Position numbers and translations under genes: made by a program. Under the pieces are notes generated by a model that worked only from the letters and a program-made list of their open reading frames with translations, ran no database searches and was not told the DNA's origin. Shown in pieces: positions 27,185 through 35,482 of a stretch of DNA of 64,000 nucleotides (position 1 is its first letter; every line of letters starts with the position of its first letter). This DNA comes from Aquitalea denitrificans (GTDB lineage Bacteria > Pseudomonadota > Gammaproteobacteria > Burkholderiales > Chromobacteriaceae), in assembly GCF_009856625.1 (NCBI RefSeq), contig NZ_CP047241.1, forward strand, positions 4,216,001-4,280,000, in the 5' to 3' direction.

Positions 27185-28811
27185 ATTAATTTTTTTTACG
27201 TCCAATATTACAAAATTAGCTCATTTTCGACATTTAGCAAAAAAATACGGCATTGTAGTTAACGGATTTAAAGAAAAAACATATAGAGCCAGCTACGATG
27301 AGCCGATAATTGATGATCGTAGCGAATTGCTACGCTTGAGTTATTTGAGTGCCTTAAAAAAGTGGAATTTGAGCAAACACGGGAATAGCAATAAATTATT
27401 TTTCTTTGAAGATACATCTGTAAGAATTGATGCGCTGAGTTCAAAAAGTGAAGAACCAGGTGTAAATGTTAAATATTGGATGAAAGGAATGACATTTGAA
27501 CTTCTTGACCAAATATTAAAATCACATGGCAATAATAGAAAGGTATCAGTCCGCTCAGATATCGTACTGCACATTCCTGAACACTGGAAAGAGGCATTGA
27601 AACTAGATGCTGAATATATATGGGTTTATGGCACTGTTGAAGGGACTATTACAGAGAACGAATTTAATATAAATACCAATATGGTATATCCTTGGCTTGA
27701 TTCAAAGACATTTAACAGATGGTTTATTCCATTAGGCGCGGATGCACCTTTGAGCATGCTACCCATCGCAGAAGCTGACCAATATGATTTTCGCGCTATT
27801 GCATTTAATAAAATTGCAATGGAATTAGAAAAAATGGGGGTGTTAACCCAGGGATCTGAAGAAAATCAATATCGCCATCAGATGGAACTTGACAACATAT
27901 TTGAAATACCGTGTGTTTTTGTTATATGTGGCCCATCTTGTGCTGGAAAAACTACGCTTGCACAATGGCTAACTGATGAGAATCATATCCCACACATTGA
28001 AGCTAGTGACTTCATGTACAAAGCATTTTGGGAGCGCCATGGTCTACGATCATCTGTAAAAATAGGTGATTTTGCAGAGAGCGCATTAAAAACTGAGAAA
28101 GATATTGTATCAGGTCAAATTGCAAAACATATTCTTGAAAAAGAATATCCCATTTCAATTATTACAGGATTCCGATCCCCCGATGAAATAAAAATATTAG
28201 AATCATCTCTGGGATCAAGCTACCATATAAAAACAATATACCTAGAAGCAGAATATACTATTCGCTTAGAAAGAGCACTACTAAGAAGCAGAGATAATGT
28301 AGATGAACTTAAATTTCAGTACCGAGACTCTCAAGAAGAGCGTATGGGAATCAAGGGAATTTGTACTGAAAATAATACTATAATTTTTAAAAATGAAGCC
28401 AGCTTCAATGAACTGATCGATGAAATTAAGAAAGAAGCTTCATTTGAAATAATAGTCACCCCACCCAAGCTGCGCCTAAACATTACGACAACCTTAGAGC
28501 AATATATCCTACTCACCCTACTCTCATGCAATGAGAGCGATCTTTGGTCTACAACCACAGAGATCGCAGCGCTTATTAATAATAAATTTCAGATCGCTAA
28601 ATCAAAAAACAATGTGAGCAGGTATTTTAACCAAGGCTATCATCCTTACTATGAGGTCAGAATCAGAGATGGGAAAAAATCTCTAGAATACCGACTCTCT
28701 GCAACAGGAAAGAGTGAGGCAAAACGTATTAAGCTTTCCTTTACAGATAAGCAGGAAGCAGACTCGGCTAGTCAAAAATTTAACTACCAGCAAATGAAAT
28801 TCAATTTTTAA
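27177..28811 (+). CDS. HAM1-like NTPase / P-loop kinase / winged-helix fusion
   Basis: A 544-residue three-domain protein. Residues about 1-225 follow the HAM1/ITPase pattern: FFTSNITKLAHF, FEDTSVRIDAL, GVNVKYW, RSDIVL, a GTVEGTI turn and a final YDFRAIAF, suggesting hydrolysis of nucleoside triphosphates to monophosphates. Residues about 245-425 form a P-loop NMP-kinase-like domain with Walker A GPSCAGKTT (252-260) and ITGFRSPDEI, similar to dephospho-CoA or adenylate kinase-like proteins. Residues about 440-540 look like a winged helix. The SHR motif usual at the end of HAM1 is reduced to FR. It overlaps the GHMP gene by eight bases and ends the operon. I know of no characterised protein with this architecture. 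Confidence 0.7.
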   Translation: MRELIFFTSNITKLAHFRHLAKKYGIVVNGFKEKTYRASYDEPIIDDRSELLRLSYLSALKKWNLSKHGNSNKLFFFEDTSVRIDALSSKSEEPGVNVKYWMKGMTFELLDQILKSHGNNRKVSVRSDIVLHIPEHWKEALKLDAEYIWVYGTVEGTITENEFNINTNMVYPWLDSKTFNRWFIPLGADAPLSMLPIAEADQYDFRAIAFNKIAMELEKMGVLTQGSEENQYRHQMELDNIFEIPCVFVICGPSCAGKTTLAQWLTDENHIPHIEASDFMYKAFWERHGLRSSVKIGDFAESALKTEKDIVSGQIAKHILEKEYPISIITGFRSPDEIKILESSLGSSYHIKTIYLEAEYTIRLERALLRSRDNVDELKFQYRDSQEERMGIKGICTENNTIIFKNEASFNELIDEIKKEASFEIIVTPPKLRLNITTTLEQYILLTLLSCNESDLWSTTTEIAALINNKFQIAKSKNNVSRYFNQGYHPYYEVRIRDGKKSLEYRLSATGKSEAKRIKLSFTDKQEADSASQKFNYQQMKFNF

Positions 28812-28866
28812 CTAAAGAAGAATCTACTCACACTAGGTTATAAATTGAATTAGAAGTATGAAGCTC

Positions 28867-29121
28867 TCAACAAATTCTGTTACAAGGCAGCAACAGGCTG
28901 TGGACAGGGACGCTGAGTGCGTCGGCCAGTCGTGTCAGGTTGTCCAGCGAGATATTGCGGGCTTGCCGCTCGACGTGGGCAACGAAGGTGCGATGCAGGC
29001 CTGCTTCCAAAGCAAGTGCCTCTTGTGACATGCCTTTCTCCCGGCGCAAACGGATGAGGTTTGCAGCCAGTTGCGCGCGCACCAGGCGGGCGGAGGAGTC
29101 GGGAGCGGAGGTATCTGTCAT
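28867..29121 (-). CDS. XRE-family helix-turn-helix regulator
   Basis: An 84-residue DNA-binding protein made of one Cro/CI-type helix-turn-helix: LIRLRREKGMSQEALALEAGL, HRTFVAHVERQARNISLDNLTRLADAL. Composition is GC-rich, like the host genome, except for the last five codons (CNRIC), which lie in AT-rich DNA at the island edge. Its 3' end may therefore have been replaced when the island inserted. It faces the island operon tail to tail. It could be a resident regulator; whether it controls the island is unknown. Confidence 0.85.
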   Translation of the reverse strand: MTDTSAPDSSARLVRAQLAANLIRLRREKGMSQEALALEAGLHRTFVAHVERQARNISLDNLTRLADALSVPVHSLLLPCNRIC

Positions 29122-29560
29122 GCAGGCCAGTTTTAGGGCGTGCTGCTTTTAAGTCAGCCGCTTTTACGTCACAATCTGGCACATTCATGTTAACTAGGTG
29201 CTGGGCGTGACCAAAGCTGAGTCCTGCATTGTCGACTATCCAGTAATGCCATCCTTGCCAAGCCTTATCTGGCTTTGCAGGGTTCAGCCTTGCCTCCCAC
29301 CCCTATCCCAACCGATAATCGCCTCGTGCCGTTCAATAGCGGCACCGGGATTGGCGTCCCGACCCCACTTTGGCGGACTGCTACGTGCACACGTACCAGT
29401 CCTCGCACCATTGCTTTGCCTTTTTCCATGGCAGGCCTTGGTGGGAGCTCTCACGAGCGCCGGGTTCAAGGTGACCGGTAACGCCAATCCTGCCATGTGC
29501 CTGCCACCCCCGATTGGCGTCGGAGGTGGCGATGATGTACATCACCTTGGAGGATTTGTC
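29122..29560. other. Structured leader region before the hypothetical gene
   Basis: No gene recognised. It contains a GTGCCG...CGGCAC hairpin (29326-29345) and three copies of a nine-base element, two direct and one inverted, which can form two mutually exclusive stems (29348-29357 with 29481-29490, or 29481-29489 with 29512-29520). It leads directly into the gene starting at 29561. Confidence 0.45.
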
Positions 29561-29947
29561 ATGAGCAGTACTCCGCAACCACCACCGTCCCGGCCCCATT
29601 CCTTATCCCATCCTGATTCCGAGTTTGCTGCTTTTCTGCGCCAGGTCTGCCTGCCGCTGGGCCGTTTGCATGTTGGCCTGAATAATCTGCAACTGGCACT
29701 GGGCCCAGAGCAGGACCCGCGGGTAGAAGTACGCTGGCAACAGCTGTTAAATCTGTGCCGCCAACTGGAAGCCAGGCTGGATCGGGTGGAGACCGACCTG
29801 AACGGCAGTCTGCAGACCCTTGCCCAGTTGCTGGGCATGCTGGGCGATAAACGCAGTCCGCCGTTGTCCACCGAAGATGTTTACCGCATTTTGTCGCTTA
29901 CCCACCAGCAATTACGCCGCGCCAGCGCAGAGCTGTATTTGCGTTAG
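29561..29947 (+). CDS. Hypothetical protein, 128 residues
   Basis: A soluble, helix-rich protein of unknown function with a proline-rich N-terminus followed by leucine/glutamine-rich segments (LLNLCRQLEARLDRVETDL, LQTLAQLLGMLGDK) likely to form coiled coils. No motif of a known family is recognised. ATG 29561 is chosen because GGAGG lies seven bases before it; the much longer open frame upstream (from 29198) has no site and would read through repeats. Composition is host-like. A structured leader precedes it. Confidence 0.6.
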   Translation: MSSTPQPPPSRPHSLSHPDSEFAAFLRQVCLPLGRLHVGLNNLQLALGPEQDPRVEVRWQQLLNLCRQLEARLDRVETDLNGSLQTLAQLLGMLGDKRSPPLSTEDVYRILSLTHQQLRRASAELYLR

Positions 29948-30166
29948 CCCTGGCCACCCGGCAAGGCGGGCCGTGCGAACCTGACAGAGGCTGGCAGCGG
30001 GCAAACCGATGGTAAATCTGCCCCTCATCCCGCTGCGGGCAGTTGCAGTTAACAGTGGGGGCATACCGCACAGCGCTGGTCAGCACGGCATTCCGCAATA
30101 ATGACATTTGTTTATTTTCATTATTTAACAGAGTATTACGCACCCAATATCTTGCCTTACCATAAT

Positions 30167-30200
30167 TTAACAATTATTGTCGCATGGTAATAATTGTTAA
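30167..30200. repeat. Perfect 12-base inverted repeat, operator candidate
   Basis: TTAACAATTATT and AATAATTGTTAA separated by ten bases. The arms are AT-rich and the dyad is operator-like; no T-run follows. Confidence 0.5.
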
Positions 30201-30213
30201 GAGCCATCAAGCC

Positions 30214-30402
30214 ATGCTTTTCTTCAGGCAAAGTGAAACAGCAAAGCCAGTCATTGGCTTTTCCTCCAGGGAAACCGTGGCCAGCAAGCTATGCCGGGTG
30301 CTGGTTTTTTGTCTGGATTTCCTGATCGAAAAAATGTGCGGCATCGGCATGCTGTGCCTGTTGATCGTCCTGATCTTGGGCTTTGGCTTTATCTGGAAGT
30401 AG
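30214..30402 (+). CDS. Possible small membrane protein, 62 residues
   Basis: A short frame ending in one strongly hydrophobic helix (MCGIGMLCLLIVLILGFGF) with a terminal IWK. ATG 30214 has only a weak ribosome-binding site; an alternative start is 30184, inside the upstream inverted repeat. No family recognised. The hydrophobic C-terminus is the only argument for a real gene. Confidence 0.28.
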   Translation: MLFFRQSETAKPVIGFSSRETVASKLCRVLVFCLDFLIEKMCGIGMLCLLIVLILGFGFIWK

Positions 30403-30631
30403 GTTCACCCTGCACGTCCCTGCCTGCCACGCGGCAGATTCCACCTTTTCCGTTCGTTGTTTTCTCCGGCAGACCTTGTGGCCACGATGGCCATTTCATG
30501 CAATATGACTTCATTTCAGCAGCACGGCGGGCTTTCATCATGCGCCCTGCGATGGCCTGACATTATTTGGTCTGTTGGCAAATTGCTTATCTCCCCTTCC
30601 CTGTCGTGTCTGGCTGATATTTTTTAGCTAT

Positions 30632-30660
30632 TGAATGAATTGAAAATATCAATTCATTCA
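30632..30660. repeat. Perfect 12-base inverted repeat upstream of the peroxidase gene
   Basis: TGAATGAATTGA and TCAATTCATTCA separated by AAATA, about 290 bases before the peroxidase start. It may be an operator or the end of an upstream transcript; spacing differs from an FNR box by one base. Confidence 0.5.
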
Positions 30661-30945
30661 GCATGGTTTTAATTTCTCCGATTTGATCTGTCGCAAATCT
30701 GCAGGAATCAATCTGCTGCATTGTTGCAGCAATTAAAAACCACATTCATATCAATGCTTTGTTTTATTCAATATGGCGTTGTTTTTCCCAGTGAAAAACT
30801 GCCAGGGGATTCTGCTGCCATTTAATAAGCTACTGCAGATTAAATATTCGCTACCGCGAATAGATATTGTTTAAGAACAGCATTGCACACCGCCTGATTA
30901 TTTTTACATTTTGGAATTGAATTTTTAACGCCAACGGAGAAAACA

Positions 30946-31947
30946 ATGCGCTACTTGCAATATATTGGTCTGGCTCTTCCCTTGATGATGGCAATTTCGG
31001 CTACGGCGGCACCCAGCATTCAAAGCGAGCCGATTCAGCCACTGTCCAAACCGCTGATTAAGAATCCGGCCATGGTGGAGTTGGGCAAGAAGCTGTTTTT
31101 TGAACCACGCTTGTCCAAGTCCGGCTTTATTTCATGTAATTCCTGCCACAACCTGGCCACTGGCGGCAGCGACAACCTGACTTCCTCGATTGGGGATCAC
31201 TGGCAACAAGGGCCGATTCGTTCGCCCACCGTGCTTAATTCCAGCCTGAATGTGGCGCAGTTTTGGGATGGTCGCGCCAAATCCCTGCAAGAACAGGCCA
31301 GCGGCCCGATTGCCAACCCCAAGGAAATGGCATCCAACCATGTGTTGGCGCTGGATGTGCTGCGCTCGATCCCGGCCTATGTAAACGAGTTTGACAAGGT
31401 ATTCGGCCACAAGCAGATCTCCATGCAGGAAGTTACCCGGGCGATTGCTGCGTTTGAGGAAACCCTGGTGACGCCGGATTCGCGCTTTGACCAATGGCTG
31501 AAGGGCAACAAGAAGGCACTGAACACCCAGGAGCTGCGCGGCTATCAAACCTTCAAGACTGCAGGCTGCGTGGCTTGTCACAATGGCCCGGCAGTGGGGG
31601 GGAATTCCTTCCAGAAGATGGGCCTGGTAGCGCCGTATCAAACCAGTAACCCGGCTCAGGGCCGGGCTGGCGTAACCGGCAAGGATGCCGACCGCATGGC
31701 GTTCAAGGTGCCGTCGCTACGTAATGTGGCGCTGCGTGCGCCTTACTTCCATGACGCTGGCGCGCCTACGCTGGAAGCCGCTGTCACCACCATGGGCCAG
31801 TTGCAGCTGGGGCGCAGCTTCAGTCAGCAGGAGGTAGGCGATATCGTGGCCTTCCTGCATACGCTGACCGGCCAGCAGCCGCGTATTGTATTGCCGATTT
31901 TGCCAGCCTCCAGCAACAATACGCCGCGCCCGACGCCGTTCAACTAA
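30946..31947 (+). CDS. Di-heme cytochrome c peroxidase family protein
   Basis: A 333-residue periplasmic protein of the CcpA/MauG family, which reduces hydrogen peroxide with electrons from cytochrome c. A signal peptide (about residues 1-22, ending ATAA) is followed by two c-type heme sites, CNSCH near residue 65 and CVACH near 206. The second-heme region ends with VPSLRNVALRAPYFHDAG and the axial-ligand-containing TLEAAVTTM segment, as in CcpA. Length is typical. CGGAG precedes the ATG. It is a single gene ending at a terminator; redox or peroxide control is likely but not shown. Confidence 0.92.
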   Translation: MRYLQYIGLALPLMMAISATAAPSIQSEPIQPLSKPLIKNPAMVELGKKLFFEPRLSKSGFISCNSCHNLATGGSDNLTSSIGDHWQQGPIRSPTVLNSSLNVAQFWDGRAKSLQEQASGPIANPKEMASNHVLALDVLRSIPAYVNEFDKVFGHKQISMQEVTRAIAAFEETLVTPDSRFDQWLKGNKKALNTQELRGYQTFKTAGCVACHNGPAVGGNSFQKMGLVAPYQTSNPAQGRAGVTGKDADRMAFKVPSLRNVALRAPYFHDAGAPTLEAAVTTMGQLQLGRSFSQQEVGDIVAFLHTLTGQQPRIVLPILPASSNNTPRPTPFN

Positions 31948-31970
31948 AGCTTGCCCTGTTTCTGAAAACA

Positions 31971-32003
31971 CCAAGGCCCGCGTAATGCGGGCCTGTTGGT
32001 TTT
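31971..32003 (+). terminator. Intrinsic terminator of the peroxidase gene
   Basis: AGGCCCGC and GCGGGCCT form an eight-base stem with a GTAAT loop, followed by a T-rich tail. It lies between two convergent genes. Confidence 0.8.
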
Positions 32004-32022
32004 ATTGCGGATGAAGTTGCAC

Positions 32023-33159
32023 TCAGTTGAGTGCTACCAGCTGGCCATTACGGAAGGCGTAGACGCTGATGGGCGAGTTTTTCAGGTCGTGCTTGTCGTC
32101 AAAGGCATAGCTGCCGGCCACGCCCTGGTAGGAGAAGGCCGCCAGTACCGGCTTGTACTTTTTCGGGTCGGTGGAGTTGGCCTTCTGCATGGCCTTGGCC
32201 AGCAGGATCAGGCCATCGTACATGGATGCGGCATAGGTCAGCGGTTCGCTGTTAAAACGCTTCTTGTAGGCGGCATTGAAGGTTTTGCCGACATTGCTCT
32301 GCTCCAGCACCGGGCCACCCTGCGGGCAATATACTTTGTCGTCCACGGCCTTGCCGCCCAGTTTCAGCATTTCTTCGTTGCAGATGCCATCGCCGCCCAA
32401 CAGGTAGTTGTCCATGCCCAGCTGGGCCATTTGTTTGCGCAGCGGGCCGCCTTGGGCGTGGTAACCGGCGTAGAACACGCCATCCACTTTCAGGCCTTTT
32501 ATCTTGGTAAGGATGGCGGTGAATTCCGTGGCCTTGTCATTGGTGTATTCACGGGTGGCAATCTGGATGCCATTGGCCTTGGCGGCCTTTTCAAATTCGT
32601 CGGCCAGTCCCTGGCCATAGGCGGTGCGGTCGTCGATGACGGCAAACTTTTTTACCTTGAGGTTTTTGGCGGCAAAGGTGGCCATGCGGGTGCCGGACTG
32701 GCTGTCGGTATTGCCGATGCGGAACACATAGGGGTAGCCGTTAAGGGTGACACGGGGATTGGACGCCACGGTGGCCATCACGATTTGTGCGTCGTTGAGC
32801 AGCTTGGAAATGGGAATGGCCACGCCGGAGTTGTACGGCCCCAGCACGGCACTGACATTGGCATCGACAAATCGCTGGGCCACGCTCATGCCCGTGCGCG
32901 GGTCGGCGCTATCGTCTTCGGACATCAGCTCGAAGCGGGTTTTCTTGCCCGCAATTACCAGGCCCTGGGCGTTGATGTAGTCCAGCGCCATGCGCGCACC
33001 ATTTTCATCGTCCTTGCCCGTGGCGGCTTGCGGGCCGGTAAGCGGGCCGGTAAGGCCAATCTTGACCACTTGCTCATCCGCAGCAAAAGCCGGAACAGAC
33101 AGCGTACAGGCAGTAGCCAGCAGCAGGCTGCAGTACAGGGGTTTCATGGTAACGGTCAC
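32023..33159 (-). CDS. Branched-chain amino-acid ABC transporter binding protein (LivJ/LivK type)
   Basis: A 378-residue periplasmic binding protein of type I fold. A signal peptide (KPLYCSLLLATACTLSVPAFA, cleaved after AFA) precedes VKIGLTGPLTGPQAATG and ENGARMALDYINA, typical of Leu/Ile/Val-binding proteins; VLGPYNSGVAIPISKLL and YGGxx-like GDGICNEEML regions follow. GTG 33159 is chosen because AGGAG lies seven bases before it; ATG 33147 is the alternative. No permease or ATPase gene is adjacent, so it must share a transporter encoded elsewhere. The ligand could be a branched-chain or other amino acid. Confidence 0.9.
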   Translation of the reverse strand: MTVTMKPLYCSLLLATACTLSVPAFAADEQVVKIGLTGPLTGPQAATGKDDENGARMALDYINAQGLVIAGKKTRFELMSEDDSADPRTGMSVAQRFVDANVSAVLGPYNSGVAIPISKLLNDAQIVMATVASNPRVTLNGYPYVFRIGNTDSQSGTRMATFAAKNLKVKKFAVIDDRTAYGQGLADEFEKAAKANGIQIATREYTNDKATEFTAILTKIKGLKVDGVFYAGYHAQGGPLRKQMAQLGMDNYLLGGDGICNEEMLKLGGKAVDDKVYCPQGGPVLEQSNVGKTFNAAYKKRFNSEPLTYAASMYDGLILLAKAMQKANSTDPKKYKPVLAAFSYQGVAGSYAFDDKHDLKNSPISVYAFRNGQLVALN

Positions 33160-33623
33160 GGCTTTCTCCTGATTTGGCATGACGCGGCATTACCGCGGGG
33201 AATGCTTCGAGTGTTTAACATTTCTGCCAGCATGGTTTTGCCCTGTGCGACAGCAGCATCGCTGCAGGCGACCATGCCCCGCCGGTATGGCATCCACGGG
33301 CAAGGGACTTTGCCATGCCGGTGTAAAAGAATAGCAACACATAAGAAATTACTGATTCAAGGCAAGGGCAGTGTTTTTCTTCTACCGGAAAATGGCAGTC
33401 TGCCGCGACTATCCGCTACCTGGCAAACAGGCAACACGCTCTGGGCTGCTGCACTTGCCATCTCCATTAAATGTTATTGGCATTTATCCTTTCTTGTAAA
33501 AATAAAGGCATAAAGTAAGTCGTTATTGGACTAAGTACAGTTGCTGTAACGTTTTAGTATTCAATATGCTCTTGTTCTGTATTGAACCGGTAGTGACAAC
33601 TTGTCTTCATTTTGGGGGTTACG
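33160..33623. other. Divergent region between binding-protein and chemoreceptor genes
   Basis: About 460 bases without a gene. The section 33480-33600 is AT-rich and probably holds the chemoreceptor promoter; no sigma-28 or sigma-70 element was clear enough to assign. Confidence 0.4.
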
Positions 33624-35240
33624 ATGACCATCACGAAAAAATTGTTGCTGACTTTATCGATTGCACTGGCCGGCATGCTGCTGGTGGGTGGCTATGCCAT
33701 CAGCGCACTGCACGCCGGGCAACAGCGCTTTGTCTATGTGCAGAACAACACCCTTCCCGACCTGAAAACCATGCAGGGTACTTTGCGGGCCGTGGCGGAC
33801 ATTCGCGCCAACACCCTGCGCCACGTGCTGGCGGCCACGGCAGAACAGAAAGCCACCGCAGAAAGCAATCTGGCCGAGGCCGACCAGCGCTTTGACAGAT
33901 TGATGAATGAGTATCACATCAATGACAGCGCCAGCGCCGAAGATAGCCAGTTACTGGAGGCTGACAAGGCGATGATGGCGCAGTACCGCGAAGGGCGCAG
34001 CCGGATCCTCGCCCTGTCGCGCAACAACCAGACCGAGCAGGCCACGGCCATCATCAACAATGAATTTGCCAAGACGGCAGCCCTGCTGATGACTGCCGTG
34101 GAGGACCATGCCAGGTTCAATCACCGCCAGGCCGCGCTGCTGGTGCAGGAAAACAACCGAACCTACCAGCAGGTTTTTGCGGTGGCAGTGGGGCTGATGG
34201 CACTGGCGCTGCTGGTAAGCGGTGTCATGGGCTGGCTGCTGTACCGCAATATCAGCCGGGGCCTGAGCCAGATCGAACACACCATAGAGGCAGTCAGCGA
34301 GCAGCGTGATTTCCGCCTGCGTGCCCAAAGCAACAGCCAGGATGAAATCGGCCGTACCGCCACGGCGTTCAACCGCATGCTGGAAGGTTTGCAACAGGCC
34401 ATGCGCCAGCTGGCCGACGGTGCGCGCCAGGTAAAGACTGCCTCGCAGGAGCTGTCGCAAACCGCTGGCGAGGTATCCATGGCATCCGGTGCGCAGAGTG
34501 AGGCATCCGCCAATATTGCCGCCACCATCGAACAGATGACAGTCAGCATCAATCATGTGGCTGCACAGTCGGTAGAACAGAGCGATGGTGCCAAATCAGC
34601 CCAGACACTGGTGCAGGACAGCAGCAGCATCATCGAGCAGACCATCAAGGACATCCACCAGATTTCACAGGTGGTAACGCTATCGGCCAGCAGCATTCAC
34701 GAAATGGAAGCGCACAGCGGCGAGGTGGCTACGGTCATCAACGTAATCCGCGATATCGCCGACCAAACCAATTTGCTGGCACTGAACGCCGCCATTGAAG
34801 CCGCCCGCGCCGGTGAGCAGGGGCGTGGCTTTGCCGTGGTGGCCGACGAAGTACGCAAGCTGGCGGAACGCACAAGCAAATCAACCCAGGAAATCTCATC
34901 CACCATCGAAGCCATGCTGGGCAATGCCAGCCATGCAACCACGCAGATGCAAAAAGCGGAAGAGCTGGTAAAGGTGGGGGTAAACCGTGCCGATCAGGCC
35001 GCCGTTGCCATGCGGCACATTGGCGAGCTGGCCGGGGCTGCGGTACAGGGGAGTGATGCCGTGGCTGCTGCCATCCAGCAGCAGGGTGAGGCCAGCAACA
35101 ATATAGCTGCCATGGTGGAACGCACGGCACAGGCATCGGAAGAAGCCAGTGCAGCGGCCCAGAACACGGCACTGAATGCTGCGCAACTGGATGCGCTGGC
35201 CAGGATGCAAAGCGATATTCTGGATCGCTACCAGGTTTGA
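33624..35240 (+). CDS. Methyl-accepting chemotaxis protein
   Basis: A 538-residue chemoreceptor. Membrane helix 1 at about residues 7-28, a periplasmic four-helix-bundle sensor to about 187, helix 2 at about 188-208, a HAMP domain to about 262 (RNISRGLSQIEHTI, DEIGRTATAFNRML) and a cytoplasmic signalling coiled coil. The hairpin tip NAAIEAARAGEQGRGF, which contacts CheA and CheW, is fully conserved. There is no C-terminal NWETF-type CheR tether; the protein ends DRYQV. The ligand is unknown. ATG 33624 gives the expected basic N-terminus. No che genes are nearby. Confidence 0.95.
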   Translation: MTITKKLLLTLSIALAGMLLVGGYAISALHAGQQRFVYVQNNTLPDLKTMQGTLRAVADIRANTLRHVLAATAEQKATAESNLAEADQRFDRLMNEYHINDSASAEDSQLLEADKAMMAQYREGRSRILALSRNNQTEQATAIINNEFAKTAALLMTAVEDHARFNHRQAALLVQENNRTYQQVFAVAVGLMALALLVSGVMGWLLYRNISRGLSQIEHTIEAVSEQRDFRLRAQSNSQDEIGRTATAFNRMLEGLQQAMRQLADGARQVKTASQELSQTAGEVSMASGAQSEASANIAATIEQMTVSINHVAAQSVEQSDGAKSAQTLVQDSSSIIEQTIKDIHQISQVVTLSASSIHEMEAHSGEVATVINVIRDIADQTNLLALNAAIEAARAGEQGRGFAVVADEVRKLAERTSKSTQEISSTIEAMLGNASHATTQMQKAEELVKVGVNRADQAAVAMRHIGELAGAAVQGSDAVAAAIQQQGEASNNIAAMVERTAQASEEASAAAQNTALNAAQLDALARMQSDILDRYQV

Positions 35241-35251
35241 TAAGCACTACC

Positions 35252-35269
35252 GGTGCCGCTGTCGGCACC
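35252..35269. terminator. Hairpin between convergent chemoreceptor and small gene
   Basis: GGTGCCG and CGGCACC form a seven-base stem with a CTGT loop just past the chemoreceptor stop. No T-run follows, so terminator function is uncertain. Confidence 0.35.
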
Positions 35270-35314
35270 TGCTCTGGCAACAGATCCGCTCCCTCTGCCA
35301 TCCAGGCAGGGGGA

Positions 35315-35482
35315 TCAGGCTTTGGTGTTGATCATCGAACCGAGGGTGCTGCCCTGATTGGCCGGCTGGTCGGCTGCCGGTGCCGTGGCAGACGGGGTGC
35401 TGGAGGGCGTCTGACGGTTGGTGCTGTTGGTCTTGGGGGTATAGCTGTTGTAGCTGCTGACGGGCGAAATCGGCATGGCCAT
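35315..35482 (-). CDS. Small hypothetical protein, 55 residues
   Basis: A short, polar, Ser/Thr/Pro/Asn-rich and probably disordered protein (SPVSSYNSYTPKTNSTN... ending GSMINTKA). GGAG lies nine bases before ATG 35482; ATG 35476 is an alternative. No domain is recognised. It is convergent with the chemoreceptor gene and its promoter would lie in the long gap to its right. Confidence 0.5.
   Translation of the reverse strand: MAMPISPVSSYNSYTPKTNSTNRQTPSSTPSATAPAADQPANQGSTLGSMINTKA

Larger units (their letters stand above)
24417..28866 (+). other. AT-rich four-gene island between gyrB and an XRE gene
   Basis: Base composition changes abruptly from GC-rich to clearly AT-rich just after the gyrB terminator and back again near 28885. 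Codon use follows, with AAA, ATT, TTA and AAT dominating. All four genes are on the plus strand and abut or overlap by eight bases, so they form one operon. No integrase, transposase or tRNA gene is visible. Horizontal acquisition is inferred from composition. Confidence 0.85.
29948..30945. other. Long AT-rich intergenic region before the cytochrome c peroxidase gene
   Basis: About 1 kb with at most one small gene (30214-30402). It contains two perfect 12-base inverted repeats (30167-30200 and 30632-30660) and a hairpin TGCTGCA-TTGT-TGCAGCA (30714-30731). No complete promoter for the peroxidase gene was identified. Confidence 0.5.

Noticed and set aside
24433..28852. Nine-base direct repeat ATTGAATTA at both island edges (24433-24441, 28844-28852) as attachment sites
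   Set aside because: Too short and too AT-rich to be distinguished from chance; no integrase is present.
29198..29560. N-terminal extension of the hypothetical protein from 29198
   Set aside because: The extension reads through inverted repeats, has odd composition and no ribosome-binding site, whereas 29561 has GGAGG at good spacing.
30632..30660. FNR binding site before the peroxidase gene
   Set aside because: The TTGA/TCAA half-sites are separated by five bases, not six, and the longer 12-base dyad explains the pattern better.
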